Positions 43,011 through 51,651 are shown, counted from the first letter of the stretch. The stretch: 56,522 nt of DNA from Chloroflexota bacterium (GCA_028875055.1 JAPPGG010000011.1:1-56522); one strand, 5' to 3'. Translations and numbers: made by a program. Notes: generated by a model from the sequence alone, not told the origin.

Positions 43011-44284
43011 GGGTGCATTAGCTCCAGCATCTCGGTCTTCCAGTCCGACCCCTTGGGCAGGATGCCCTCGATGGCGCGGGCGTTGTAGTAGGTGGGGGCC
43101 ACGCCAGGAGGCAGACCGCCGTCGGCCACCGTCTGGGCGGCCTGGAGCAGCAGGCGGCGGGCCTGGATGATGGCCATGTCGCTGCGGGTCAGGTTCTCCC
43201 TGCTTCGGTCCACAATAGCGCCCATGCTCTCCTGCACCGCCACGTCCTGGGCGTTAATGCCGTTAATGCCGGTGAAGGTCTCGTACTTCTGCACCTGGCG
43301 GTCGATGAGCCAGTCGTTCTCCCGGTTTCCCTTGCTGCGGAAGTTGGGCAGCATGTCGTCGGGCCCCCTGCCGTAGCCCCGCTCAATCTCCACAAAGTCC
43401 TCGTCGGTAATGGGTTCGGGGCCGAAGCTGTACACCCAGTTGTAGATCATGCAGTTGTAATCGTCCATGGGCACCCACATGTGGCCCGCGATCATCTGCT
43501 GGGCGGCCCCGCCCTTGTAGGCGGACTGCCGGGGTCGAGCCTGGTGGAAGGGCAATATGTACTGGTAGGCCCGTACGAAGTTGCCCCGTTCCCCCAGGTC
43601 CCGGATTCCCACGTAACGGTAGCCGTAGTCGGTAACATCCACCTCAAGGGAGGGGGCGCCTCCGGTAACGAAGTCGGTGTTGATGCCGATCCCGGCCTTG
43701 TCGGTGTCGGTGGTAATGGTACGGTGGAGAATGGGGGCGTGGGCGGTGTCTATGCCGCCCTCCAGTGCCTGAAGCCAGTTGCACGTCTGCCAGTTCTTGG
43801 AGATATGGCTGTGGGTTGCGGGTACCGTTGCCCACTCGAAGTTTGGCGGCGGGGGCGGCTGGCTGCCCTCCTCTCCCATGTATGCCCAGACCACGCCGCC
43901 CTGCTCCAGCGTGGGATAGGACTTGATTCGGACCTTGGTAGGAAAGTCGCTGCCCGGCGGTTCATTCATCATGTCCAGGCAGTTGCCGTCCACGTCGAAC
44001 TTCCAACCGTGATAAACGCAGCGCAGGCCGCACTCCTCGTTGCGCCCCAGGAACAGGGACGCCAGCCGGTGGGGGCAGAATTCGTCCAGCAACCCCACCC
44101 GGCCGCTGGTGTCGCGAAAGGCCACCAGGTCCTCTCCCAGCAGTCGCACCCTTGTGGGGGGACAGTCAGGCCCGGGAAGCTCCGACGACAGCAGGGCCGG
44201 CATCCAATAGCAGCGCATAACCTCGCCCATAGGAGTGCCCTGGTCGGTGCGGGTAAGAATCTCATTGTCGGCGTGGGAAAGCAT
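43007..44284 (-). CDS. Rieske non-heme iron oxygenase, alpha subunit
   Basis: The product is 425 residues from ATG 44284, with AGGAGG just upstream on the minus strand; a longer frame (to 44302) is not needed. The Rieske cluster uses C70, H72, C89 and H92 (EFCPHRL, RCVYHGW). The mononuclear iron site is D179, H182 and H187 (GGIDTAHAPILH). This matches phthalate/vanillate-type ring-hydroxylating or O-demethylating oxygenases (about 350-450 residues). A ferredoxin/reductase partner is not in the window. The stop codon TAG is contributed by a MITE-like repeat end, so the native C-terminus may have been longer. It is flanked by HpaB-like and LigB genes. Confidence 0.9.
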   Translation of the reverse strand: MLSHADNEILTRTDQGTPMGEVMRCYWMPALLSSELPGPDCPPTRVRLLGEDLVAFRDTSGRVGLLDEFCPHRLASLFLGRNEECGLRCVYHGWKFDVDGNCLDMMNEPPGSDFPTKVRIKSYPTLEQGGVVWAYMGEEGSQPPPPPNFEWATVPATHSHISKNWQTCNWLQALEGGIDTAHAPILHRTITTDTDKAGIGINTDFVTGGAPSLEVDVTDYGYRYVGIRDLGERGNFVRAYQYILPFHQARPRQSAYKGGAAQQMIAGHMWVPMDDYNCMIYNWVYSFGPEPITDEDFVEIERGYGRGPDDMLPNFRSKGNRENDWLIDRQVQKYETFTGINGINAQDVAVQESMGAIVDRSRENLTRSDMAIIQARRLLLQAAQTVADGGLPPGVAPTYYNARAIEGILPKGSDWKTEMLELMHP

Positions 44285-44325
44285 GTCATTCCTCCTGGGC
44301 AATGTTCGTATCGCAGCTGTTGACT

Positions 44326-44745
44326 CTAGCTTGCGTCACCAGGCCGGGAGCCGGGGAGTTCACACCCAATCCTGTCCAGGTCGTCGCTCCAACTCTCGTA
44401 CAGGTCGTTCATTTCATCTATGGCTCGCATTTTGTCGCTGTTGCTGGCGTCCGGGTTGTTCTGCAGCGAGTCCGTCAGGTCTTCCATCCTGGCTGCGTTG
44501 GCCTCCATTACCCTGGAGGCATCTCCGCCACCGGAAAACACCTCATCCACCGAGCACTTGAGGTTCGCCACCGCAATCGCGGCAATGCTGGAAATGGACT
44601 CTTCCGCCGCCCGGGTTACCTCCTCATCGGAGGGGCCGCACCCTGTGTTCAGGACCAGCAGTGTGGCCACGACTACAGGCGCAATGCCTCCCCACGGCAG
44701 CGTTCGGGCTCTGGCTAGGTCCACTGGGCGAAGCCCATGGCACAA
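44326..44745 (-). CDS. Small putative lipoprotein
   Basis: The 139-residue frame starts at ATG 44745, overlapping the end of the LigB gene (stop at 44715) by 31 bases. An N-terminal hydrophobic stretch (GGIAPVVVATLLVLNTGC, about residues 19-36) ends at a cysteine that could be lipidated, although the N at -3 is not standard. The rest is helical and acidic with many D/E (DEEVTRAAEESISSIAAIAV, given as DEEVTRAAEES). No family recognised. A downstream start is possible. It follows LigB and precedes the Rieske gene on the same strand, so it may be an envelope protein co-expressed with this catabolic cluster. Confidence 0.45.
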   Translation of the reverse strand: MCHGLRPVDLARARTLPWGGIAPVVVATLLVLNTGCGPSDEEVTRAAEESISSIAAIAVANLKCSVDEVFSGGGDASRVMEANAARMEDLTDSLQNNPDASNSDKMRAIDEMNDLYESWSDDLDRIGCELPGSRPGDAS

Positions 44746-45704
44746 CCGGTCCCCGCTGGCGAACGGTAGCAGGGCACATAGTCCACAAGCTGCATGTCCA
44801 GGTGCTCGACGGCGCCCGCAACTGCAATCCAGTTGCGGATTTCCGAGTTCCCTGAGTTCAGCTTGTCACGGGGTATGGAGGCCAGCGCCCCGGCGTCCCG
44901 GTTCTCCATTGCCTTCAAGACCTGGTGGTCCAGGTCCTCGTCTATGACGAAATGGCTCAAACCACCGGAGGCCACGACGGCCACCCGGGCGTCGCTCTTC
45001 CATTCCTGCACCGCGGCGCGGACGGCCTGCCCCAGCTCGTAGCACCGCTGGGGAGTAACCTGGTTGGGGGGATAGTAGGTGTTGACCATTATGGGAAGGG
45101 CAGGAATGGGCTCTTGACGCAGTATGCGCTGGTACAGGTATCCGAAGGCGTGGCCCATGCCCTGGCCTTCGGGCAATCGCCTTGAATGGGAGACATCGAA
45201 CCTCCGGTCCACCAGGTATTCAATGATGTGGCGGCCCAGGTCGGCGGCGATCGGGTAATCAATTTCGCGGTCGGCGAACCAGCCCCACGCGTTGGCCTTC
45301 CGGAAAGCGGGCGCAGCTTCCGGTATGGTGATGGGAACATTGCGTATTGTATCGCCCCAGTACACCAGCATGGCCGGCATGTTGCCCTCATTGAACAGTT
45401 CAAGCTGGTCGTCGCCGATCATCACCACTATGTCGGGAGACGTATCTTGCAGGGTTGAACCCAGGGTGGCTATGCCCTGCTGGCACGCCTGGTAACGGGT
45501 TTCCATGGTGTCGGCGGCCAGTTCCTTTTCGATTGCCGACCGGTCCACCGTGGACATCAGCTCTTCGAAGGAATATGGCTTGCCGTCTGCGGCCCACAAT
45601 TCCTGGTGGCGCTTGTCGCCCTCACCATACGTCAGCCACATTTCCGAGGGGGTGCTGAGTTGCGGGCTGTGGGAAGACCCCAGTCCCAGAACTATATCCG
45701 CCAT
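44715..45704 (-). CDS. LigB-family extradiol ring-cleavage dioxygenase
   Basis: The product is 329 residues from ATG 45704, with GGAGG CGATA upstream; a longer frame (to 45743) lacks support. It is a class III extradiol dioxygenase (LigB, protocatechuate 4,5-dioxygenase catalytic subunit). Probable Fe(II) ligands are H in GLGSSHSPQL, H in VVASGGLSHFV and glutamate/aspartate residues in the VIDEDLDHQV segment. Members open catechol-type rings next to hydroxyls, or act on gallate and protocatechuate. The small LigA-type subunit is not found here. Next to the Rieske and HpaB-like genes it makes a coherent ring-cleavage set. Confidence 0.88.
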   Translation of the reverse strand: MADIVLGLGSSHSPQLSTPSEMWLTYGEGDKRHQELWAADGKPYSFEELMSTVDRSAIEKELAADTMETRYQACQQGIATLGSTLQDTSPDIVVMIGDDQLELFNEGNMPAMLVYWGDTIRNVPITIPEAAPAFRKANAWGWFADREIDYPIAADLGRHIIEYLVDRRFDVSHSRRLPEGQGMGHAFGYLYQRILRQEPIPALPIMVNTYYPPNQVTPQRCYELGQAVRAAVQEWKSDARVAVVASGGLSHFVIDEDLDHQVLKAMENRDAGALASIPRDKLNSGNSEIRNWIAVAGAVEHLDMQLVDYVPCYRSPAGTGCAMGFAQWT

Positions 45705-46004
45705 TATCGCCTCCGTTTCCTGGTCCGATCCCTGCGGGCCCATTGTATTCCCGCAGGTTTACCGGTTGACTTTGCAGGTTTGGCTTGAGTTTAGCACAGG
45801 CAGGCGGCTCGTTAAATGCAGGGCCTGAGGTGGCGGAAACCTGCGCCACCAGGGGAAGCAAGGTCTTTGCCCCGACGGCACGGCGGGAGGATGCCTGGGC
45901 CTGGCCGGCGGGCTGAAGCGACGGATCGCTTTACGTCCCACGGGCCGGAAATTTGATAGAATTGCCTGCGATGCATTTGCAACCCCGAGTGGGTGGAGGG
46001 AGTC
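45705..46004. other. Divergent intergenic region
   Basis: It lies between the divergent LigB and peptidase S51 genes, so it should contain both promoters. A TAGAAT -10-like word is at 45957 (plus strand) without a good -35. No RNA gene or repeat was recognised. Confidence 0.4.
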
Positions 46005-46691
46005 ATGGCTGCACCGATTGCGCTGGTCGGAGGGGATGAATTTCGCCGCTATTGCGGGGAGATGGACCAGGAGATTATGGCCGCTACCGGGAAGAACTCC
46101 GCCCGGGTGGTTGTTCTTCCCACGGCTGCCGTGAACGGTCCGGTCAAAGCCGCCCACGATGGGGTTACCCACTTTTCAGCCCTGGGCGGAAACGGCCAAC
46201 CATTGATGATCCTTGACCGGGAACAGGCCAACGACGTGGAGATGGTGCAGAGGCTTGCCGGAGCTGATGTAATCTACTTTACCGGCGGCAACCCCAATCA
46301 CCTCCTGGAAACCCTGCAGGACTCCCGATTACTGGATGCCATAGGCAAAGCCAGGGAAGAGGGAGCGATACTGGCGGGTTCCAGCGCGGGGGCAATGGTT
46401 ATGGGATCGGTAATGCGGCGCCCCAGGGCAGACGAGTGGGTGACCGGACTGGGAATCGCCCCGGGGATATGCGTCCTCTCCCACCACGAGCGCAGCAATC
46501 CCGCGGAAGTGGCCCCGCTGATCGAGGAACACCTGTCGGACAGCCTTGTTGTATTTGGAATCGACGCCCAGACCGCTTGCCTGGGTCTCCCGGGCGAGTG
46601 GAAGGTAATTGGTCACGGCAAGGCAACCGTGTACCGACGGGGCGGCTGGCGGGTATATCAGTCTGGAGAAACCATCAATCAGGCCGCCTGA
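46005..46691 (+). CDS. Peptidase S51 family (cyanophycinase/peptidase E-like)
   Basis: The product is 228 residues from ATG 46005, with GGAGGGA just upstream. The serine nucleophile elbow is GSSAGAMVMG (S127), matching GTSAG of cyanophycinase and peptidase E. ARVVVLPTAAV, YFTGGNPNHLLETL and a late VFGIDAQTACL strand fit the family. S51 enzymes hydrolyse Asp-containing dipeptides (peptidase E) or cyanophycin. The 228-residue length and absence of a signal peptide point to a cytoplasmic peptidase. It is convergent with hisIE. Confidence 0.85.
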   Translation: MAAPIALVGGDEFRRYCGEMDQEIMAATGKNSARVVVLPTAAVNGPVKAAHDGVTHFSALGGNGQPLMILDREQANDVEMVQRLAGADVIYFTGGNPNHLLETLQDSRLLDAIGKAREEGAILAGSSAGAMVMGSVMRRPRADEWVTGLGIAPGICVLSHHERSNPAEVAPLIEEHLSDSLVVFGIDAQTACLGLPGEWKVIGHGKATVYRRGGWRVYQSGETINQAA

Positions 46692-46701
46692 AAAAGCCGG
46701 A

Positions 46702-47322
46702 TTAGCCTCGGCGTTCCCTTAGCGCGTCCCACACTTCCTGGGGGCGGGAACCGCTGGCTGCCAGCAAGACCAGGGTATGGTAGAGCAGGTCGGCCACTTC
46801 ACCCGCCAGGCTCTCCCGGTCATCCTGGACAGCCGCCAGGGCCGACTCGCCCGCTTCCTCAATTACCTTTTGGGCCACCCTGGCCACGCCTTCCTGCAGC
46901 AGGCGGACGGTGTAGCTTCCTTCAGGTTGCTCCCGCTGGCGGTCCTGGATCAACGCGAAAAGTTCATCCAGAATTCCCGAACCTGACTCGATGACTTCAT
47001 AGTCTTCAGGTAGATCCTCCATGCTGGTGTAAAAGCAGGAAACCTCGCCGGTGTGGCAGGCGGGGCCGTCTGGTTCAACCTTAAGCAATATGGTGTCGGC
47101 GTCACAATCAACGTAGGCTTCGCGCAGGTTCAGGTAATTGCCCGAAACCTCCCCTTTGTGCCACAGGTCCTCCCGGCTGCGGCTGTAGAACCACACCTGC
47201 TCGCCTTCCACCGTGCGCTTCAGCGACCCGGGGTTCATGTAGCCCAGCATCAGCACCTCGCCGGTATTGATGTCCTGGGCAATGGCCGGAACCAGGCCTT
47301 TTTCGTTCAGCTTGATTTTCAT
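46702..47322 (-). CDS. hisIE: Bifunctional PR-AMP cyclohydrolase / PR-ATP pyrophosphatase
   Basis: This 206-residue protein fuses HisI (residues ~1-110) with HisE (~115-206) in histidine biosynthesis steps 2-3. HisI carries the zinc/magnesium motif CDADTILLK with further cysteines in PACHTGEVSC; QVWFYSRSREDLWHKGE is the substrate region. HisE has ELFALIQDRQ, EEAGESALAAV and EVADLLYHTLVLLA with the acidic metal ligands. It is last in a probable hisF-HAD-hisIE run on the minus strand. Confidence 0.93.
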   Translation of the reverse strand: MKIKLNEKGLVPAIAQDINTGEVLMLGYMNPGSLKRTVEGEQVWFYSRSREDLWHKGEVSGNYLNLREAYVDCDADTILLKVEPDGPACHTGEVSCFYTSMEDLPEDYEVIESGSGILDELFALIQDRQREQPEGSYTVRLLQEGVARVAQKVIEEAGESALAAVQDDRESLAGEVADLLYHTLVLLAASGSRPQEVWDALRERRG

Positions 47323-47392
47323 TGCTGTTTACCTCGTGCAGGGTTGGTTGAGGAAATCGTTGCGTTGATGGCAACCTGACCCTATATGACCG

Positions 47393-48088
47393 CTATTCTT
47401 CCAGGACGGCCGCCAGGTCAAGAAGGCTGGCTATCTGGTAGTCCGGGGTGGGGAGGTCGGGGTCGGGTTCCGTGCCGGCGCGGTTGATCCAGACGGCGCC
47501 CAGCCCGGCCTCGCGCGCGCCCTTGATGTCCTCCAGTTGCCGGTCTCCCACGTAAACCGCCTCTTCCGGCTGGACCCCGATTCGGTTCAGCAGGGTATGA
47601 AACAGCTGAGGATTGGGCTTGTAGGATTGCCCGCCCTCCGAGGACATGGTGGCGGCAAAGGGGAAGGCCAGCCGGTCCAGCACGGGGTCGAGAAAGCAAT
47701 CGTCGGCGTTGGAAAGGACCACCACGCGATATTTTTCGGACAGCGCCTCCAGCGCTTCCCGGGTCTCGGGGTAGGGGTCCCGCTCTCCCATGTTGCTGAT
47801 CCAGTAATGGGAGGCTGCGTCGGCATCGCCCTCCAGCCCCAGGGCGCGAAAGGCCTCCGCGAAGGCGTCCCGCCATGCCGTGGTGTAAGACTGAAAGGGA
47901 TATTGGGAATCGCTTCGAGTTGTACGAAAGGGGACGCAGGCGTCCAGCCAGGCCTCGTTCAGGGTGTCCACCGATACGTTGAGGTCCTGCTCCCTTATTA
48001 TGGCTCCCATGGCTGCGTCCCAGTGGTCGGGGCTGTCCTGGAAAAGGGTGCCGAAGGCATCGAATACAACCGTGGTTATCTTGGACAT
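47393..48088 (-). CDS. HAD-superfamily hydrolase (haloacid-dehalogenase-like)
   Basis: The product is 231 residues from ATG 48088 (MSKITTVVFDAFGTLF). D10 is the nucleophile; the second acid of the usual D-x-D is Phe (D10-A-F12), the haloacid-dehalogenase-type pattern rather than the phosphatase pattern. Motif 2 is VVVLSNADDCF (S/N) and motif 3 has SYKPNPQLF (K), then VYVGDRQLEDIKGAREAGL with the D-x-x-x-D acids. It could be a 2-haloacid dehalogenase or a phosphatase with relaxed chemistry. It lies between hisF and hisIE. Either a histidinol-phosphate phosphatase role or a chance neighbour is possible, and the missing second Asp makes phosphatase less likely. Confidence 0.8.
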   Translation of the reverse strand: MSKITTVVFDAFGTLFQDSPDHWDAAMGAIIREQDLNVSVDTLNEAWLDACVPFRTTRSDSQYPFQSYTTAWRDAFAEAFRALGLEGDADAASHYWISNMGERDPYPETREALEALSEKYRVVVLSNADDCFLDPVLDRLAFPFAATMSSEGGQSYKPNPQLFHTLLNRIGVQPEEAVYVGDRQLEDIKGAREAGLGAVWINRAGTEPDPDLPTPDYQIASLLDLAAVLEE

Positions 48089-48149
48089 GGAATTGCTGTG
48101 TCTCCTCGTGGGCAGGATTGGCAGGTCCGGTGATGCTGCAGGCCAGGCT

Positions 48150-48983
48150 CTAGTTTGTGATGGGGCGCACCGGAATACCCTTTGACCCCAGGTATTCTTT
48201 GGCCTGGGAGATGGTGTAAGTCCCATAATGGAAAATTGATGCGGCCAGGACAGCGTCTGCCTGGCCCTGGTCCAGGGCGTCGTAGAGGTGCTCCAGGGTA
48301 CCCGCGCCACCGCTGGCTATGACGGGTACCGGGACTGCCCCCGAAATAGCCGCCGTCAGCCCCAGGTCGTAGCCGGACAGCTGACCATCGGCGTCCATGC
48401 TGGTAAGCAGAATTTCCCCGGACCCCCGCTCCACCGCCTGTATGGCCCACTTTACGGCGTCTATGCCGGTGGGATTGCGCCCCCCGTGGGTATAGACCTC
48501 CCAGCCCGATGTATCGTCCAGGGCAATGGAAGGGTCAACCGAGTGGGAGGACTCTTGCCGACCCAGGATTTCCTCGGCGTACACTCTCTTGGCGTCAATG
48601 GCTACGACAATGCACTGGCTGCCGAACTGGGCCGCTCCGTTGCCGATAACCTCGCGGTTGGTGATGGCGGCAGTATTGATGGAGACCTTGTCGGCGCCCG
48701 CGTTCAGCATCCGGCGCATGTCTTCCAGGGTACGGATGCCTCCCCCGACGGTCAGGGGGATAAAGACCTGCTCCGATACCCGCTGCACCACGTCAACCAT
48801 GGTATCGCGGGAGTCGGCGCTGGCGGTGATGTCCAGAAACACCAGTTCATCTCCACCCTCCTGGTCGTAGAGGGCGGCCAGTTCGGCGGGGTCGCCCGCG
48901 TCCCGAATATTGACGAAGCTGGTACCCTTGACCACTCGCCCCGCGTCCACATCCAGGCAGGGTATGATTCGTTTGGTCAGCAT
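48150..48983 (-). CDS. hisF: Imidazole glycerol phosphate synthase cyclase subunit
   Basis: This 277-residue HisF is a TIM barrel with catalytic D11 (IPCLDVDAG) and D130 (VVAIDAKR). It closes the imidazole ring and releases AICAR, using ammonia from HisH, which is not in the window. Phosphate-binding loops are VGGGIRT and [11 protein letters not shown]. It is about 20 residues longer than usual: after DAKR an insert ([17 protein letters not shown]) precedes [13 protein letters not shown]. It is the first of the hisF-HAD-hisIE run. Confidence 0.93.
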   Translation of the reverse strand: MLTKRIIPCLDVDAGRVVKGTSFVNIRDAGDPAELAALYDQEGGDELVFLDITASADSRDTMVDVVQRVSEQVFIPLTVGGGIRTLEDMRRMLNAGADKVSINTAAITNREVIGNGAAQFGSQCIVVAIDAKRVYAEEILGRQESSHSVDPSIALDDTSGWEVYTHGGRNPTGIDAVKWAIQAVERGSGEILLTSMDADGQLSGYDLGLTAAISGAVPVPVIASGGAGTLEHLYDALDQGQADAVLAASIFHYGTYTISQAKEYLGSKGIPVRPITN

Positions 48984-49161
48984 TTGCCACTCAATACTTA
49001 GCGTCTTCTCGTCTTGACCTCGAAAAGTATATCACTTTCTGCCCTCGCTCTTGCTGGATTTCGACACCCACCGCGCCTTTGGCTTTTCGCCTTCCAACCA
49101 TTGGTTGGCAGTCCCCATGCCTTGGGCTACAATTAGCCATCTTTAGCCAGCGAGGTGCAAT

Positions 49162-49557
49162 ATGGCGATTACCCTGGAAGAGGCCAACCGGATTATAGAT
49201 GGGGCCCTGGCCCAGGCAGCGGAATTGAACATCAAGATCAGCGCGGCGGTCGTGGATAATGGCGGCCGACTGATCGCCATGAAACGAATGGACGGAGCCA
49301 TCTGGGCCAGCGCTTACGGGTGCCAGGGCAAGGCGGTAGCCTCCGCCGCCTTTGGGCGAAACAGCGGCGAAATGCAGGAACGGGCAACCCAGCCCACGCC
49401 AGCCGGGATTAATGCGGCTTCCGGTGGCGAGATGATTATGGGTCAGGGCGCTGTGCCCATAATTCGGAACGGTGCCATCGAGGGCGCCTGCGGCGTAGGC
49501 GGCGGTACCAGCCAGCAGGACGAGGACTGCGCCAGCGCCGGGGTGGGAAAGCTCTAG
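49162..49557 (+). CDS. GlcG/HbpS-family (DUF336) protein
   Basis: This 131-residue protein, with GAGGTG before ATG 49162, has the GlcG/HbpS fold: ITLEEANRIIDGALAQAAEL, given in parts (LEEANRIIDGALAQ), VVDNGGRLIAMKRMDGA, and a C-terminal GAIEGACGVGGGTSQQDEDCA. Members bind haem or small ligands, are exported or cytoplasmic, and often sit near oxidoreductases. Function not established. Confidence 0.8.
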   Translation: MAITLEEANRIIDGALAQAAELNIKISAAVVDNGGRLIAMKRMDGAIWASAYGCQGKAVASAAFGRNSGEMQERATQPTPAGINAASGGEMIMGQGAVPIIRNGAIEGACGVGGGTSQQDEDCASAGVGKL

Positions 49558-49764
49558 CAAGTCCTAGCTAATTGCCCACCGGTACCTCTCGAGGTCGGCA
49601 AGAAATTGCCGACCTCGACGCATTTGAGCCCGTGAGGCGGGCGGAACACCGCAAGAATATCCGCGCCGCCATATGCTCATGCTTGAACCCACCCGGTTAT
49701 GACGCCAGCGGTGCCAGACAGGGAAACTGGAGAATCGCCTCCAGAGCAGTGTCTCCAGATTGCC

Positions 49765-49885
49765 CGGGGACAATCGCGTTTAAGTCTAATGTCATGCCGA
49801 GCCCGCCGAAGAGCTCGGGGGGATCTGACTTTTGCCTGTCGGATTTATGCCGCCTATAGCCCTGCTCTATATCGCGATTGCCCTG
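49765..49885. repeat. Dispersed repeat family C, copy 3
   Basis: CGGGGACAATCGCG at the left and CGCGATTGCCCTG at the right are imperfect terminal inverted repeats. The interior has the GTCATGCCGAGCCCGCCGAAG block. Confidence 0.6.
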
Positions 49886-49891
49886 CAGATT

Positions 49892-49927
49892 ATCCCCTTC
49901 CCTTGACGGGGAGGGCCAGGACGGGGA
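49892..49927 (+). repeat. Dispersed repeat family E, copy 2
   Basis: CCCCTTCCCTTGACGGGG followed by AGGGCCAGGACGGGG resembles the C-rich/G-rich repeat at 30411-30452. It immediately follows the family C copy. Confidence 0.5.
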
Positions 49928-50057
49928 CGCTCTTCTCCCCGGAGGCCGCTCCAGTCCACTGCGGAAACTGCCCCGCTTACTAAAGCGGGGCAAGGCATGC
50001 ACAACAATCGAAGGGGCCTGGTCTCCCGGCAGGCGGGTAATCAGATGAAACCACCGG

Positions 50058-50765
50058 TCAAGGCACAAATGCCAGCACCGAGGCGGGCGACCCGCTGCCT
50101 CCCTCCAGCCGCAGCGCTCCAATGACCAGCACGGTTCCGGTGGGGGGCAGCTGGCCCAGGTTGCAGAGGTTCTCCAGAACCAGGCGCTTCTGTTCCAGCA
50201 CTCGTCGGTTTATGGAGAATTCGGTGTCACGACCTCCGTCAACCCCGTGGGTATCAATGCCGATTCCGGCCACCCCTCTTTGGGTCAGCAGCACGCCCGT
50301 CGCCTCGGCGCTGAAACCGGGGAAGTGCAGGGAACCGTCCTCCAGCAGACCCAGGTAAGCGTCCGGCTCATTCCATAGCTCCTCCCAGCCCGTTCGCATG
50401 ATTGCCAGGCATTGGGCGGGAATGGGGCCGTTTTCCCGCTCCCACTCCAGAAGAAGGTTTACGCCCAATCTATAGTCGGGGTTGGCCAGCGCCCGCTGCC
50501 GCGCGTCTATCACGATGGCTGGTACCACAAAGCTGGAAGGAGGGTATTCGTCGATGCTGGCGCCGTTGGGATGGAAACCGGCCGGAGCATTGACGTGGGT
50601 GCCGGTATGCTCGCCCAGGGAGAATCGCCGCAAGAAGTACCCGTCCCGCTCCATGCTGGCCACGGTTTCAAACTCGGTAACGGGGTCTCCGGGCCAGATT
50701 GGGGCCGAAGGACCCAGTGGGTGGCTCAAGTCCACGACGTGGCGGTTCAGAAAGTCGGAAATCAT
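50058..50765 (-). CDS. Cyclase-family (kynurenine-formamidase-like) metal hydrolase
   Basis: This 235-residue cyclase-family protein shares the core of KynB-type formamidases: VVDLSHPLGPSAPIWPGDP near the N-terminus, then GEHTGTHVNAP, where the usual H-x-G-T-H-x-D-x-P metal motif has Asn in place of Asp. GIGIDTHGVDGGRD follows with additional metal-ligand candidates. The family hydrolyses N-formylkynurenine or related cyclic or formyl amides. Without the conserved Asp, the metal site or chemistry may differ. Start ATG 50765 has no strong Shine-Dalgarno. Confidence 0.8.
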   Translation of the reverse strand: MISDFLNRHVVDLSHPLGPSAPIWPGDPVTEFETVASMERDGYFLRRFSLGEHTGTHVNAPAGFHPNGASIDEYPPSSFVVPAIVIDARQRALANPDYRLGVNLLLEWERENGPIPAQCLAIMRTGWEELWNEPDAYLGLLEDGSLHFPGFSAEATGVLLTQRGVAGIGIDTHGVDGGRDTEFSINRRVLEQKRLVLENLCNLGQLPPTGTVLVIGALRLEGGSGSPASVLAFVP

Positions 50766-50811
50766 AGTGGATCGGCAGGCAATGTGTACTAACGGTTTGA
50801 GGTACCAGGGA

Positions 50812-51609
50812 CTAGGGCTCTTCCTCGGAGTCAGCTCCGAGGCGGCCGAGAAAGACGTCGGTTAGGATATTGGTTTCCTGGACTGACCGCGGCGTGCCGC
50901 TGTGGACCAGACGCCCTTTGTCCAGGACATAGGCCCGGCTGGCAATGTCCAGGACTCCCTTGATGTTGTGCTCGACTACGAAGATGGTGGTCTGGAGCTT
51001 CTCGTTGATTTCGTGGACCTTCTCGAATACCTCTTTCACGATGATGGGCGCCAGCCCCAGGGTGGGTTCGTCCAGCAGAAGGGCCTCCGGGTTGGCCATG
51101 AGACCCCGCCCGAGAGCCAGCATCTGCTGCTGCCCCCCTGACATCTGGCTGGCCATATCCCGGCGCTTATCGTAGAGAATGGGAAACAATTCAAGCACCG
51201 AATCCAGACGTCTCTGCTGTTCTGCCCGGTCGTTCAGGTAAAGGCAGCCCAGTTCCAGGTTTTCCGAAACCGACAAGTGGGTGAACACTCGGCGTCCCTG
51301 GGGCACGAAGGATATCCCCTGCTTGACAATTTCGTGGGTAGCTGCCACAAGAGGAGACCCGCGCCAGAAGACCTGCCCGCCGGTTACCGGGGCCAGACCC
51401 ATGATGGCCTTTAGCACGGTGGACTTCCCGGCGCCATTGGGGCCCATCACTGCCGCCAGTTCGCCTCTGCTGACTCCCAGGCTGACGTTCTGCAGGGCCG
51501 CCACGGCCCCGAAGTGGACCGACACATCTCTCAGCTCCAGGGTCATGTCGCTGCCCGACCCATTGAGTCCCGTTGGAGCCGTCTGGGTTGTGAAAGATTG
51601 CTGTTCCAT
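50812..51609 (-). CDS. livF: Branched-chain amino-acid-type ABC transporter ATPase LivF
   Basis: This 265-residue ATPase has Walker A GPNGAGKST (about residues 53-61), the ABC signature MSGGQQQML, Walker B LLLDEPTLGL and a switch histidine VVEHNIKG. It powers the importer with LivG. The N-terminus has a ~20-residue extension (TTQTAPTGLNGSGS), so a start at the next methionine (MTLELRDV) is possible. It is the last gene of the liv run on the minus strand. Confidence 0.92.
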   Translation of the reverse strand: MEQQSFTTQTAPTGLNGSGSDMTLELRDVSVHFGAVAALQNVSLGVSRGELAAVMGPNGAGKSTVLKAIMGLAPVTGGQVFWRGSPLVAATHEIVKQGISFVPQGRRVFTHLSVSENLELGCLYLNDRAEQQRRLDSVLELFPILYDKRRDMASQMSGGQQQMLALGRGLMANPEALLLDEPTLGLAPIIVKEVFEKVHEINEKLQTTIFVVEHNIKGVLDIASRAYVLDKGRLVHSGTPRSVQETNILTDVFLGRLGADSEEEP

Positions 51610-51651
51610 GGCCTGACTTCTCTAATGACGACGTTGCCGCCGACTGGGCAA

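Larger units (their letters stand above)
49558..50057. other. 500-base convergent intergenic region with repeats
   Basis: It lies between the convergent GlcG-like and cyclase genes. It contains a family C repeat (49765-49885) and a family E repeat (49892-49927). A further hairpin is around 49584-49621 (CGAGGTCGGCAAGAAATT.../GCCGACCTCG), which may terminate both genes. No gene or RNA was recognised. Confidence 0.5.

Noticed and set aside
47393-48088. Firm call of the HAD protein as histidinol-phosphate phosphatase
   Set aside because: Location fits, but the D-x-D acid pair is D-A-F, which fits haloacid-dehalogenase-type members better.
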